From assembly GCF_040819555.1 (NCBI RefSeq), contig NZ_CP161920.1, positions 509,501 to 573,500 on the forward strand: a stretch of DNA of 64,000 nucleotides, read 5' to 3'. Positions 47,900-56,646 of this stretch are shown here, one piece after another. The stretch's first letter is position 1, and each line of letters begins with the position of its first letter. The notes beneath the pieces were generated by a model. It saw only the letters and a list, made by a program, of their open reading frames with translations. It ran no database searches and had not been told where the DNA came from. The stretch comes from Nitratireductor sp. GISD-1A_MAKvit. Lineage in GTDB: Bacteria; Pseudomonadota; Alphaproteobacteria; Rhizobiales; Rhizobiaceae. A program made the translations under genes and the position numbers.

Positions 47900-48343
47900 G
47901 ATTGCTCGCTGGTCCGCTTAAGGCAGTTGTCGGGGCGACCGCTTGGGCAGTCGTGGCCCCTTGGAAAAAGCAGGCGACACATAGCAGTTGCGGCCTTGAA
48001 GTCAACAAAGGGACGGTTTCCGCCCAGGGCGTCGCCTTTGCGGAATGCCGGTTTTGCTTCCACTCGGTAACACCAATTTGGGGGATTAGCCGCGCTCGTT
48101 TGTTGACGTGACCTTCACACGGCGCCTAATCTTTTCCGCGTAACTGGTTAGTATGGCCAGCGATTCGCGACCGGGGCACTGCGGGATCTTCCCCATCATG
48201 TCTCGATGACACGTGTCGCAGCGTGGCGTTGGCCGAATGAGAGTAAGCAAGATTGCCTGTGTCAAAACATTTTCGGAGCCCGTTTCCCTGTGCCGCTTAT
48301 GCGGCTGGTGCGATCCGAGAATGCAGGACTGGGGTTGGCGGCC
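47900..48343. other. Intergenic region between tkt and the DUF4164-zapA operon
   Basis: 444 bases between divergent units. A likely plus-strand promoter for DUF4164-zapA is at 48103-48132: TTGACG, 18-base spacer, TAATCT. A GANTC site (GATTC) occurs near 48160, a possible CcrM methylation point. I see no supported gene; frames that cross the region lack ribosome sites. Confidence 0.55.
48103..48132 (+). promoter_or_regulatory. Candidate promoter of the DUF4164-zapA operon
   Basis: TTGACG (48103-48108) and TAATCT (48127-48132) with an 18-base spacer resemble the alphaproteobacterial housekeeping sigma consensus. It would give a 5' UTR of about 205 bases before the DUF4164 start. Confidence 0.4.
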
Positions 48344-48616
48344 ATGAGTGGTGAGAACACTCTCAAGGAGGTGATCGGGCGCCTGGACAAGGCCTTGTCC
48401 TCGCTTGAAGATGCCGTGGATTTTCGGCTGGAGCGGGATCGGCAGTTCGCCGATGCTGACGCTGAGGTGCAGCGCATGAACGCCGACCGGGCAAGACTTG
48501 CTCAGGAAATCGACAGATCCGAGGCGCGTGCGCAACGTCTCGAAGAGGTGAACCGCGAGGTCTCGCGGCGTTTGGTCACGGCGATGGAGACCATCCGCGC
48601 CGTGCTGGATCGGTAG
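48344..48616 (+). CDS. DUF4164 coiled-coil protein
   Basis: A 90-residue protein that is one long predicted coiled coil (LKEVIGRLDKALSSLEDAVD, then ADRARLAQEIDRSEARAQRL). It matches the DUF4164 pattern usually found directly before zapA in Hyphomicrobiales. ATG 48344 is chosen by family fit; earlier in-frame ATGs lack a ribosome site and add unlike sequence. A role with ZapA at the division ring is plausible but unproven. Confidence 0.78.
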   Translation: MSGENTLKEVIGRLDKALSSLEDAVDFRLERDRQFADADAEVQRMNADRARLAQEIDRSEARAQRLEEVNREVSRRLVTAMETIRAVLDR

Positions 48617-48624
48617 GGCGGGCG

Positions 48625-48999
48625 ATGGCACAGGTTACGGTCACGATCGACGGCAAGTCCTATCGAATGGCCTGCGACGAGGGGCAGGAAGAGCATCTTG
48701 TCAATCTCGCACAGCGCTTCGACCGCTACATAACCCATCTGAAAGATTCCTTTGGCGAGATCGGTGATCATCGGCTGGCGGTGATGGCCGGTATCATGGT
48801 GATGGATGAACTCACCGAGCTTCAGAAACGTGTTCGCGGCATGGAAGGGGAAATTTCCACGCTGCGCCGAACCCGCGATGAAGCCCTGAGCAAGGCGGAT
48901 CGGAGCGATTCTGCCGTTACCGGCGCGCTCGGCGATCTGGCTGTCCGTATGGAAACCCTTGCCGACAAGCTTGCCGGGAAACCCAAAAACGACGCATAA
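48625..48999 (+). CDS. zapA: Cell division protein ZapA
   Basis: A 124-residue FtsZ-ring stabiliser. The N-terminal ZapA core (VTVTIDGKSYRMACDEGQEE, then LVNLAQRFDRYITHLKDSFG) is followed by a coiled coil (ELTELQKRVRGMEGEISTLR). It starts 8 bases after the DUF4164 stop. In many Proteobacteria zapA is followed by 6S RNA and a formyl-THF cyclo-ligase gene; here rimM follows after only 39 bases, which is unusual. Confidence 0.9.
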   Translation: MAQVTVTIDGKSYRMACDEGQEEHLVNLAQRFDRYITHLKDSFGEIGDHRLAVMAGIMVMDELTELQKRVRGMEGEISTLRRTRDEALSKADRSDSAVTGALGDLAVRMETLADKLAGKPKNDA

Positions 49000-49038
49000 G
49001 CCTGTTTTTCCGATTATCGGTGCCGGCAGGTCGATCAG

Positions 49039-49602
49039 ATGAACAAAGCGAAAAACAGCGATACGCGCATCCAGCTCGCAACGGTGGGAGCGGCGCAGGG
49101 GCTGCGTGGCGAGGTGCGGGTCAAGACCTTCACCGGAGATCCGATGGCAATCGGCGATTATGGCCCGCTTTCGACACAGGACGGGCGCATGCTGACCGTC
49201 GACAACGTGCGCCCTGCCAAAAATGTCGTGGTGGTGCGCTTCGCCGAAATTGGCGACCGCGCGGCCGCCGAAGCGTTAAATGGCACTGCCCTCTTCGTGG
49301 AGCGGTCGGCATTGCCTGAGGATCTTGAAGACGAGGAATATTACCACGCCGACCTGATCGGCCTCGCCGTCGTCGAGGGCGAGGGCGGGCGCATTGGCAA
49401 AGTGCGTGCGCTGCACGATTTCGGTGGCGGCGACATTCTCGAAGTCGCGCTGGCGGCTGGCGGCTCGGTCATGATCCCGTTCACCCGCGCCGCAGTGCCC
49501 CAAGTGCGCATTTCGAAAGGCGAGATCGAGGTCGATCGCGTGGCGGCCGGTCTCGTGGAAGACGAAGACCCCGACATGCCGCAAGAGGGAGAGGGCACGT
49601 GA
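49039..49602 (+). CDS. rimM: 16S rRNA processing protein RimM
   Basis: A 187-residue 30S maturation factor. The N-terminal domain has [20 protein letters not shown] and TFTGDP; the PRC-barrel domain has [35 protein letters not shown] and [14 protein letters not shown]. It helps build the 30S head around S19 and S13. Its stop overlaps the GTG start of trmD. The usual upstream partners ffh and rpsP are absent. Confidence 0.93.
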   Translation: MNKAKNSDTRIQLATVGAAQGLRGEVRVKTFTGDPMAIGDYGPLSTQDGRMLTVDNVRPAKNVVVVRFAEIGDRAAAEALNGTALFVERSALPEDLEDEEYYHADLIGLAVVEGEGGRIGKVRALHDFGGGDILEVALAAGGSVMIPFTRAAVPQVRISKGEIEVDRVAAGLVEDEDPDMPQEGEGT

Positions 49603-50297
49603 CCTTTCGCGCAACGGTCCTCACTCTTTACCCGGAGATGTTTCCAGGTTCGCTCGATCTGTCTCTGGCAGGCAAGGCGCGCGATGCCGGGGCGTGGGCG
49701 CTGGAGACGATCCAGATCCGCGATTTTGCAACCTCCAGACACCGCAATGTGGACGACACGCCTGCCGGCGGCGGCGCGGGCATGGTCATGCGTGCCGATG
49801 TTCTGGCGCGCGCCATGGATCACGCTGCACCGGCGGACGATCCGCGGCCGCGTCTCCTGATGAGCCCGCGCGGCAGGCCGCTCGATCAGTCGCGTGTGCG
49901 AGAGCTGGCAGCCGGTCCGGGTGCGGTCATCCTGTGCGGTCGCTTCGAAGGCGTGGACCAGCGCGTCATCGATGCCCGCGACCTGGAGGAGGTCTCCATC
50001 GGCGACTATGTGCTGTCCGGTGGCGAGCCTGCGGCGCTGGTCCTGCTGGATGCGGTGATCCGGCTTTTGCCCGGCGTCATGGGCAATGATGCCTCGGGGG
50101 AAGAGGAGAGCTTTGAAGGCGGGCTACTGGAGCATCCGCAATACACACGGCCGCAGGTGTTTGAAGATCGACGGATTCCGGACGTGCTTCTGTCGGGCAA
50201 TCACGCAAAGATCGCTGCATGGCGACGCGCGGAAGCTGAAAGGCTGACACGGGAGCGCCGTCCGGATCTCTGGGAGCGCCATGAAAACCGCGATTGA
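49599..50297 (+). CDS. trmD: tRNA (guanine-37-N1)-methyltransferase
   Basis: A 232-residue SPOUT-class enzyme that methylates G37 of tRNAs reading CNN codons, preventing frameshifts. It has [40 protein letters not shown], the knotted SAM site [13 protein letters not shown] and [23 protein letters not shown] at 49599 overlaps the rimM stop (GTGA), so the two are coupled. Confidence 0.95.
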   Translation: MTFRATVLTLYPEMFPGSLDLSLAGKARDAGAWALETIQIRDFATSRHRNVDDTPAGGGAGMVMRADVLARAMDHAAPADDPRPRLLMSPRGRPLDQSRVRELAAGPGAVILCGRFEGVDQRVIDARDLEEVSIGDYVLSGGEPAALVLLDAVIRLLPGVMGNDASGEEESFEGGLLEHPQYTRPQVFEDRRIPDVLLSGNHAKIAAWRRAEAERLTRERRPDLWERHENRD

Positions 50298-50494
50298 TGG
50301 GGCTCTCATGTTGATTCTGCCTCGAATGTCGTGTATGTGCGCCGCAAGTAAACGGCCATGGCCGGTTTGGATCCAACCAAAGAACACGTGAATTCGCTCC
50401 TGTTCCTCCTCGTGGAGGGCACTCTTCAGGCGGTCTTGAGACTGCCCCTGGGATGAGCGCTCTGACGGTTCGTGAAGAACAAGAGGACACAGAG

Positions 50495-51020
50495 ATGGAC
50501 ATTATCCGTCAGCTCGAGGCCGAGCAGGCCGAGAAGATCGCGGCACAGCGCCAGCTTCCCGAATTCCAGCCCGGCGACACGGTTCGCGTTCTGGTGCGCA
50601 TCACCGAAGGCACGCGCACCCGCGTTCAGGCCTATGAGGGCGTCTGCATTGCCCGTTCCGGTGCAGGCTTTCAGGAAAACTTCACCGTCCGCAAGATTTC
50701 CTACGGCGAAGGCGTCGAGCGTGTGTTCCCGGTCTACTCTCCGCTCGTCGAGGGCGTCGAGGTGGTCCGTCGCGGTAAGGTTCGCCGCGCGAAGCTCTAC
50801 TATCTGCGTGATCGCCGCGGCAAGTCGGCTCGCATCACCGAGAACACCAGCGTGCGCGCTCGCCGCCTGAACGACGCCGTGCGTCAGGGCCGCGGCCGAA
50901 GAGAAGGCTCGCATCGAGGCCGAGAAGGTTGCTGCGGCTGAGGCCCTTGCAGCCGAGAAGGCCGCAGAAGAAGCGGCCAAGGCGCAGGAAGCTGCTGCTG
51001 CCGAGAACAACGCCGAATAG
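50495..51020 (+). CDS. rplS: 50S ribosomal protein L19 (frame interrupted in the C-terminal extension)
   Basis: L19 sits at the subunit interface. The core is intact: [60 protein letters not shown] and [16 protein letters not shown]. After residue 131 the frame breaks at 50887-50889 (GGG for GG). Corrected, an Ala/Glu-rich charged tail ([19 protein letters not shown] onward) runs to 51020, about 174 residues; long tails are normal in rhizobial L19. This is another insertion in a GGCC context. ATG 50495 is chosen by family fit. Confidence 0.93.
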
Positions 51021-51045
51021 TCTCATTTGGCAGATCAATCAGAAA

Positions 51046-51071
51046 AAGGCGCGCTTCGGTGCGCCTTTTTT
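51046..51071 (+). terminator. Rho-independent terminator after rplS
   Basis: AAGGCGC, loop GCTTCGGT, GCGCCTT then a run of T's. It ends the rimM-trmD-rplS unit. Confidence 0.9.
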
Positions 51072-51192
51072 GCGTTGGCAGGCCTCTCACTGTCGCCATA
51101 GATTCGATCCTGCCCCTTTCACTGAAATTCGCTCTGCTTTAAGGAGAGACAATCACCCGGCCAAACACCGGCCTGCCACAGGGAGATTGTCC

Positions 51193-51999
51193 ATGACGTT
51201 GCGTACGTCCTTTCTGGCTGCATTCGTCGCAGCTACCAGCTTCACATTGTCCGGTTTTCACGCTTCTGCGGAGGATCTGCCAGACCTTCAGGGACGCGAA
51301 GTCGTGGTCGTTACCGAAAACGCCTATCCGCCGCTCCAGTTCATCGATCCGAATTCGGGCGAGCAGGTGGGCTGGGAATACGACGCGGTCAACGAGATCG
51401 CCAAACGGCTCAACGTCAAGGTCACGTACCAGAACACCAGCTGGGACGCGATGATCCAGTCGGTGGCCGACGGGCAGTATGATATGGGCATGACCGGCAT
51501 CACCATTCGCGATGACCGCAAGGAAAAGGTGGATTTTTCCGATCCCTATATGCGCTCGGAAATGTACATGCTCGTGCGCAGCGACGAGACAAATTTCACG
51601 GATGCCAAGAGCTTCGCCGCCTATGAGGATGGTCTTGTGGGCGCACAGCCGGGCACCTCGCCCTTCTACACTGCCGTCTATGAGGTGCTCGACGGTGATG
51701 AAGCCAATCCGCGCATCAAGCTGTTTGAGACCTTCGGGGCATCGGTTCAGGCGCTGCGTGCGGGCGATGTCGATGTGGTTCTCACAGACAGCACAGGCGG
51801 ACAGGGATATGTGGATGCCTCCGACGGTGCGCTGAAACTTCTCGGCGAGCCGCTTGGATCGGAAGATTTCGGTTTCATCTTCGCCAGGGGGTCCGATCTT
51901 GTCGCGCCCATCAATGCGGCCATTGCATCGATGAAGGCGGACGGCACGCTGGACGCGCTCAACAGGAAGTGGTTCCTCGAATACAAGATGGGTGAATAG
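51193..51999 (+). CDS. Amino-acid ABC transporter substrate-binding protein
   Basis: A 268-residue periplasmic binding protein of family 3. Its signal peptide runs to about residue 26 ([20 protein letters not shown], cut after ASA). The mature protein has [55 protein letters not shown] and [17 protein letters not shown], typical for polar amino-acid binders. GGGAGA precedes ATG 51193. A permease follows, but no ATPase gene is adjacent. The ligand (basic or polar amino acid) cannot be specified. Confidence 0.9.
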   Translation: MTLRTSFLAAFVAATSFTLSGFHASAEDLPDLQGREVVVVTENAYPPLQFIDPNSGEQVGWEYDAVNEIAKRLNVKVTYQNTSWDAMIQSVADGQYDMGMTGITIRDDRKEKVDFSDPYMRSEMYMLVRSDETNFTDAKSFAAYEDGLVGAQPGTSPFYTAVYEVLDGDEANPRIKLFETFGASVQALRAGDVDVVLTDSTGGQGYVDASDGALKLLGEPLGSEDFGFIFARGSDLVAPINAAIASMKADGTLDALNRKWFLEYKMGE

Positions 52000-52025
52000 G
52001 GCGTGGCCGAACTGCGTTCTGCCGG

Positions 52026-52883
52026 TTGTCCCGGCTGCCTTTCTCTGCGTTACTGAAACCGATGGGGGCGTCCGGATCCAGACCCGCTGTCAGGCGCGAT
52101 TTTCCCTGGTGGCTTGTGGCCGCCGGGGTTATCGCGGTGGGTGTGGCCGTTCTCGTTGCCACAAGCGAACTCTACACCCAGGTCTTCACAATCGTTTCAA
52201 GGGGCATCGGCATCACTGTCTTCGTCACGGTGGTGGGTTTTGCGCTTGCCACTGCACTGGGCCTCGGCATCGCCCTGATGAGCCTTTCGGGCTCTTTGCT
52301 GCTTCGGCAGATCGCACGGTTCTATGTCGAGATCATTCGCGGTGTGCCGGTTCTCGTCCTGCTTTTCTGGATCGCTTTTGCCGGTGTACCCATCGTCGTG
52401 ACCGGTTGGAATGCGGTGACGGCATCATTGCAGGAAGCCGGTGTGCTCGCCGAACTCAGGGTTCGCGATATCTCGCTTCTGTGGCGCGCCATCATTGCTC
52501 TTACCATCGGCTATTCCGCTTTCATCGCCGAAGTGTTCCGCGCCGGCATCCAGTCGGTGGACGAGGGGCAGGTGGAAGCGGCCAAGGCGCTTGGGCTCTC
52601 GCGTTTCCAACGCTTCCGTCTCATTATATTGCCCCAGGCGATCCGCACCATCCTGCCACCACTCGGCAATGACTTCGTGGCCATGATCAAGGACTCTTCG
52701 CTCGTCTCGGTGCTCGGCGTGGCCGACATCACCCAAATGGGCAAGATCTATGCATCAGGCTCTTTCCGCTTTTTCGAGACCTATTCCATCGTTGCCTATA
52801 TCTACCTGATCCTGACGGTCGGTCTTTCTCTTGCCCTACGGGCACTGGAGCAGCGGATGCGAAAGAGCCAGATACAGCGGTAG
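52026..52883 (+). CDS. Amino-acid ABC transporter permease (HEQRo/HisM type)
   Basis: About 285 residues if translated from TTG 52026; ATG 52062 is a shorter alternative, and neither has a good ribosome site. There are five to six membrane helices, and the EAA loop is GQVEAAKALGLSRFQRFRLI with ILPQAIRTILPPLGNDFV, followed by KDSSLVSVLGVADI, all characteristic of polar amino-acid permeases. It is paired with the binding protein 26 bases upstream. A single permease gene implies a homodimeric channel and an ATPase encoded elsewhere. Confidence 0.85.
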   Translation: MSRLPFSALLKPMGASGSRPAVRRDFPWWLVAAGVIAVGVAVLVATSELYTQVFTIVSRGIGITVFVTVVGFALATALGLGIALMSLSGSLLLRQIARFYVEIIRGVPVLVLLFWIAFAGVPIVVTGWNAVTASLQEAGVLAELRVRDISLLWRAIIALTIGYSAFIAEVFRAGIQSVDEGQVEAAKALGLSRFQRFRLIILPQAIRTILPPLGNDFVAMIKDSSLVSVLGVADITQMGKIYASGSFRFFETYSIVAYIYLILTVGLSLALRALEQRMRKSQIQR

Positions 52884-52927
52884 GCGGGGCGCGGGGAACC
52901 ATCGGGCCCCGGGAGCATTCCTTTCTG

Positions 52928-53449
52928 ATGAATGCTCTGATCGCCGAATTCACGCCCGACACAACCCTGCCATGGCAGGTTATCGCCGTGCGGCTTTCGC
53001 TCGCGGTACTGCTTGGCGGCGTTCTGGGTTTCGAGCGCGAAATGGCCGACAGACCTGCCGGGCTTCGCACCCATATGCTTGTCTGCCTCGCCTCTGCCGT
53101 GTTTGCGATCATCGCACTCGAGATTGTCGCGATGCCCGTTTTCAGCGACGATCAGGTAAAGGCCGATCCGATCCGCCTCGTCGAGGCCATCACGGCCGGC
53201 GTGGCCTTCCTTGCGGCAGGTTTCATCATCTTCAAACGTGGCGAAATCCGTGGGCTGACCACGGGCGCCGGCATGTGGCTTGCCGCCGCTACCGGTCTTG
53301 CAGCCGGGCTGGGACTCTGGCTCATCGCGGGGCTTGCCTGTCTTCTCGGGGCACTTGTTCTGGCGCTGATGCGTCGGCTCGAAACACAGCTCGACCTGAA
53401 AGAGCCCAACAACGATGGCGAAGGTCAATCGAGCCCACAGGACGGATAG
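52928..53449 (+). CDS. MgtC/SapB family membrane protein
   Basis: A 173-residue protein with four to five membrane helices and the MgtC N-domain signatures: LSLAVLLGGVLGFEREMADR (the acidic ER pair), PAGLRTHMLVCLASAVFAI, and ITAGVAFLAAGFIIFKRGEI then GLTTGAGMWLAAATGLAAG. The C-terminal ACT-like domain of long MgtC forms is absent. MgtC proteins affect ATP synthase, Mg2+ and phosphate balance under low Mg2+. It lies 45 bases after the permease gene. Confidence 0.88.
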   Translation: MNALIAEFTPDTTLPWQVIAVRLSLAVLLGGVLGFEREMADRPAGLRTHMLVCLASAVFAIIALEIVAMPVFSDDQVKADPIRLVEAITAGVAFLAAGFIIFKRGEIRGLTTGAGMWLAAATGLAAGLGLWLIAGLACLLGALVLALMRRLETQLDLKEPNNDGEGQSSPQDG

Positions 53450-53486
53450 ATTGCCGATCCCATGAAAGGCTGGTATTAGCCCTCTC

Positions 53487-53603
53487 ATGGAAGCACTTTT
53501 TGGAAACCCGGCTTACAAGAGCTTTGTTCTGCAGGACATCAAGCGCCTGCCGAGCCGCTTTTTTGCGCGGGTTTCCGGCTCGCTTCTGAGCCGACTGCCT
53601 TAG
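53487..53603 (+). CDS. Possible 38-residue small protein
   Basis: A short open frame beginning MEALFGNPAYKSFVLQDIKR and ending SLLSRLP. Codon use resembles neighbouring genes, but no ribosome site precedes the ATG and no family is recognised. It fills part of the 253 bases between mgtC and leuC. It may be only a chance frame. Confidence 0.25.
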   Translation: MEALFGNPAYKSFVLQDIKRLPSRFFARVSGSLLSRLP

Positions 53604-53711
53604 GCGGACACGCCAACCGGCTCGACATTCCCACCTCAACTTTGCGGGAATGCAACGAGACACAAGATTAGCCGGCCAGCCTTCCATTTCGCTCCGCTAG
53701 GGATGAACAAA

Positions 53712-55130
53712 ATGACCAAAGCACGCACGCTCTACGACAAGATTTTCGACGACCATCTGGTCGACCAACAGGACGACGGCACCTGCCTGCTCTATATCGA
53801 CCGGCACCTGGTGCATGAGGTAACCAGCCCGCAGGCCTTCGAGGGGCTGCGCATGGCCAGCCGCGATGTGCGCCATCCGGAAAAGACACTCGCGGTGGTC
53901 GATCACAACGTTCCGACCTCGCCCGACCGCAAATTCGGCATCAAGAACCCCGAAAGCCGTATCCAGGTCGAAGCGCTGGCGAAGAACGCTGCCGATTTCG
54001 GCATCGAATATTATGACGCCAATGACGAGCGTCAGGGCATCGTGCACATTGTCGGCCCCGAGCAGGGCTTCACCCTGCCGGGCATGACCATCGTCTGCGG
54101 CGACAGTCACACCTCAACCCATGGCGCGTTCGGTGCGCTGGCGCATGGTATCGGCACGTCCGAGGTCGAGCATGTGCTCGCCACGCAGACGCTGATCCAG
54201 CGCCGCGCCAAGAACATGCTGATCGAGGTGGATGGCAAGCTGCCGGAAGGTGTGACTGCAAAAGACATCATCCTCGCCATCATTGGCGAGATCGGCACGG
54301 CCGGCGGCACGGGCCACGTCATGGAATATGCTGGTGAGGCGATCCGTGCGCTTTCCATGGAAGGCCGCATGACCGTCTGCAACATGTCGATCGAAGGTGG
54401 CGCCCGCGCCGGCCTCATCGCGCCGGACGAGACCACCTATGCCTATATCAAGGATCGCCCGCGCGCGCCAAAGGGCAAGGCCTGGGACATGGCGCTTGCC
54501 TACTGGGATTCCCTGCGCACGGATGAGGGCGCGGAGTTCGATCGCGTCGTCAAGCTCGACGCCGCCAATCTGCCGCCCATCGTCACCTGGGGCTCCTCGC
54601 CCGAGGACGTCATCTCTGTCACTGGAGCCGTTCCGAACCCGGATGACATTCCCGAAGAGACCAAGCGCCTCTCGAAGAAGCGCGCGCTCGAATATATGGG
54701 CCTTACGCCGGGCACGAAGATCACCGACATTGCCGTCGACCGTGTCTTCATCGGTTCCTGCACCAATGGTCGCATCGAGGATCTGCGCGAGGCAGCAAAG
54801 ATCGCCGAGGGCCAGAAGGTCAAGGACGGTCTGAACGCCATGATCGTGCCGGGCTCCGGCCTCGTGAAGGCACAGGCCGAGGCCGAAGGTCTCGACAGGA
54901 TTTTCAAGGCAGCCGGTTTCGACTGGCGCGAGCCGGGCTGCTCCATGTGCCTTGCCATGAACGACGACCGCCTGAAGCCGGGCGAGCGCTGCGCGTCCAC
55001 CTCGAACCGCAATTTCGAGGGCCGTCAAGGGTTCAAGGGCCGTACGCATCTCGTATCGCCCGCAATGGCTGCCGCTGCCGCGATTGCGGGGCATTTCGTC
55101 GATATCCGTGAGTGGCCGCGGCAGGGCTGA
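53712..55130 (+). CDS. leuC: 3-isopropylmalate dehydratase large subunit
   Basis: A 472-residue aconitase-family enzyme of leucine biosynthesis that isomerises 2- to 3-isopropylmalate with LeuD. Iron-sulfur cysteines are visible in [10 protein letters not shown] and in CSMCLAMN. Other segments are [40 protein letters not shown] and [16 protein letters not shown] at 53699-53702 suits ATG 53712 better than the ATG at 53703. LeuD and LeuB are not in the window. Confidence 0.96.
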   Translation: MTKARTLYDKIFDDHLVDQQDDGTCLLYIDRHLVHEVTSPQAFEGLRMASRDVRHPEKTLAVVDHNVPTSPDRKFGIKNPESRIQVEALAKNAADFGIEYYDANDERQGIVHIVGPEQGFTLPGMTIVCGDSHTSTHGAFGALAHGIGTSEVEHVLATQTLIQRRAKNMLIEVDGKLPEGVTAKDIILAIIGEIGTAGGTGHVMEYAGEAIRALSMEGRMTVCNMSIEGGARAGLIAPDETTYAYIKDRPRAPKGKAWDMALAYWDSLRTDEGAEFDRVVKLDAANLPPIVTWGSSPEDVISVTGAVPNPDDIPEETKRLSKKRALEYMGLTPGTKITDIAVDRVFIGSCTNGRIEDLREAAKIAEGQKVKDGLNAMIVPGSGLVKAQAEAEGLDRIFKAAGFDWREPGCSMCLAMNDDRLKPGERCASTSNRNFEGRQGFKGRTHLVSPAMAAAAAIAGHFVDIREWPRQG

Positions 55131-55158
55131 GCCCCGCCGCTTCCTGCCTCACTGACAG

Positions 55159-55743
55159 TCAGGAATGGCTGCAAAGGGCACGCCGGCCCTGCCGGAAAAC
55201 GTCCGACAGTTTCATCGTGCCGGTCAAGGGGACCAGCGGGGCGTCTGCGCTGGCGCGCAGAAAGCCCTGCAGGGTGGCGACGGCAGGATCCAGAGGGCCT
55301 GTCTTGCAGCCTCCCGTCACAGCCACGCTGATCGATCCTTTTCCGTCGGTGGCCGCAGCTTTTTTCGCATCCCGCGCTTTCCTCAGCGCTTCCTTGAACC
55401 GGCTGCGGTCGGTTGGGGCAATCATTGCCAGTTCGTAGCGATCTGCCGATCCGGAATGGCTTGGGCCATTCGCATCCTGCTGGACCCTGGCGATGTCGAG
55501 AATGAAGGTCTCATCGATTGCCCATTCCCTGCGTTCGCTTGGAAGCTGCATCACCAGCACCGCATCGCCCTTCTGCAGACGCAAATTCCCATCGATTTTG
55601 ACTGCAATTCCGAGTGTGGCCGGATCGGCATTCAATGGATCAAAGTCTTCCGCGTTGGCCGAGCCTGCGACGAGACTCGTTGCAAGGGCGGCCAGTGCGC
55701 AGTGTCGCAGAGCGGCGCGGTTGATGAATTTTGGGGGAAACAT
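55159..55743 (-). CDS. Secreted protein divergent from the DUF2975 gene
   Basis: A 194-residue exported protein with a signal peptide (ALAALATSLVAGSANA, cut near residue 30). The mature part includes GIAVKIDGNLRLQKGDAVLV, then AIDETFILDIARVQQDANGP and RSRFKEALRKARDAKKAAAT, with two cysteines near the C-terminus. I do not recognise the family. AAGGA precedes ATG 55743. It shares an 82-base AT-rich divergent promoter region with the DUF2975-XRE pair and may be controlled by that XRE regulator. Confidence 0.65.
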   Translation of the reverse strand: MFPPKFINRAALRHCALAALATSLVAGSANAEDFDPLNADPATLGIAVKIDGNLRLQKGDAVLVMQLPSERREWAIDETFILDIARVQQDANGPSHSGSADRYELAMIAPTDRSRFKEALRKARDAKKAAATDGKGSISVAVTGGCKTGPLDPAVATLQGFLRASADAPLVPLTGTMKLSDVFRQGRRALCSHS

Positions 55744-55779
55744 GGAGATATTCCTTTCGAAAAATGTCGATACGGGATA

Positions 55780-55806
55780 AATAATTATTGTAATACAGTA
55801 ATTATT
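55780..55806. promoter_or_regulatory. AT-rich inverted repeat, candidate XRE operator
   Basis: AATAATTA (55780-55787) and TAATTATT (55799-55806) form a perfect 8-bp inverted repeat with an 11-base spacer; TAATTATTG also occurs twice as a direct repeat. It lies between two divergent genes and stands out as almost pure A/T in a GC-rich genome. Confidence 0.5.
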
Positions 55807-55825
55807 GCAAGCGGGAGAATATGGA

Positions 55826-56371
55826 ATGCACGACGTGGCCGAGTTGCGCCGTCTTGGGCGGCTGATGCAGCACATTGTCCTTGGTGTTGGTCTATTGATC
55901 GCTCTTGCGGTTATCTGGCTGGTGCTGGGCGTTTTCGGGGAGCAGGCTCGTTTCGAGGGACTCGTTCGAAATGGCCTTTCTCTTTCCGGTCCACTGACCT
56001 TTACGCCCTCGGCCGTGGGTGCCACGATAGTCCTGATGGCTGTTCAGTTCGGGTTGCTCGCCGCTGCGCTTTATTGCGTCTGGCGGATGTTCGGTGCTTT
56101 TGCAGCAGAGGAGCCGCTTTCGGTTGAATCGGCCCATTGGCTGCGTCGCGCCAGCCTTGCATTCGTGGCTGTAGCGGGAGGAAGCATCGTATTGCAGGCA
56201 TTGATGATCCTGGTTCTGACCCTTGGCAATCCACCTGGTCAGAAGGCCCTGTCGATAGGGTTCGGAAGTTCCGAACTGCTCGCGCTACTGATCGCCTGCG
56301 TCATGTATATGGCGGGGCGGCTCATGGCGGTCGCGGCAGAGGTGCGCGCTGAACAGCGCGACTTTGTGTGA
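55826..56371 (+). CDS. DUF2975 membrane protein
   Basis: A 181-residue protein with four membrane helices (IVLGVGLLIALAVIWLVLGV; ATIVLMAVQFGLLAAALYCV; LAFVAVAGGSIVLQALMILV; LLALLIACVMYMAGRLMA). It fits DUF2975, a family that almost always pairs with a small YozG-like XRE regulator; the next gene is exactly that. GGGAG at 55813-55817 suits ATG 55826. The pair may form a membrane-linked sensing switch, but the mechanism is unknown. Confidence 0.8.
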   Translation: MHDVAELRRLGRLMQHIVLGVGLLIALAVIWLVLGVFGEQARFEGLVRNGLSLSGPLTFTPSAVGATIVLMAVQFGLLAAALYCVWRMFGAFAAEEPLSVESAHWLRRASLAFVAVAGGSIVLQALMILVLTLGNPPGQKALSIGFGSSELLALLIACVMYMAGRLMAVAAEVRAEQRDFV

Positions 56372-56376
56372 TCGCC

Positions 56377-56595
56377 ATGCCGATAATCGTCAATCTCGAT
56401 GTCATGCTGGCGCGCCGCAAGATGCGTTCAAAGGAACTTGCAGAACAGATCGGCATCACCGAACAGAATGTCTCGCTGCTCAAATCCGGCAAGGTGCGCG
56501 GTGTCCGCTTTGAGACGCTGGAGAGGATCTGCCGGGTGCTCGATTGTCAGCCCGGCGATATTCTGGAGTATCAGCCTGAAGAGGATAAGGGCTGA
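56377..56595 (+). CDS. XRE-family HTH regulator (YozG/Cro-like)
   Basis: A 72-residue single-domain repressor from ATG 56377 (an ATG at 56368 overlaps the DUF2975 stop and is an alternative). The HTH is clear: MRSKELAEQIGITEQNVSLL, then KSGKVRGVRFETLERICRVL, with the YozG-type ending LDCQPGDILEYQPEE. It partners with the DUF2975 gene and probably binds the AT-rich repeat at 55780-55806. Confidence 0.85.
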   Translation: MPIIVNLDVMLARRKMRSKELAEQIGITEQNVSLLKSGKVRGVRFETLERICRVLDCQPGDILEYQPEEDKG

Positions 56596-56646
56596 CACCC
56601 TCCCGTCGGGGCGGCTGCCGGCCGCCCTGTCGCGGCACGTTTCTGC

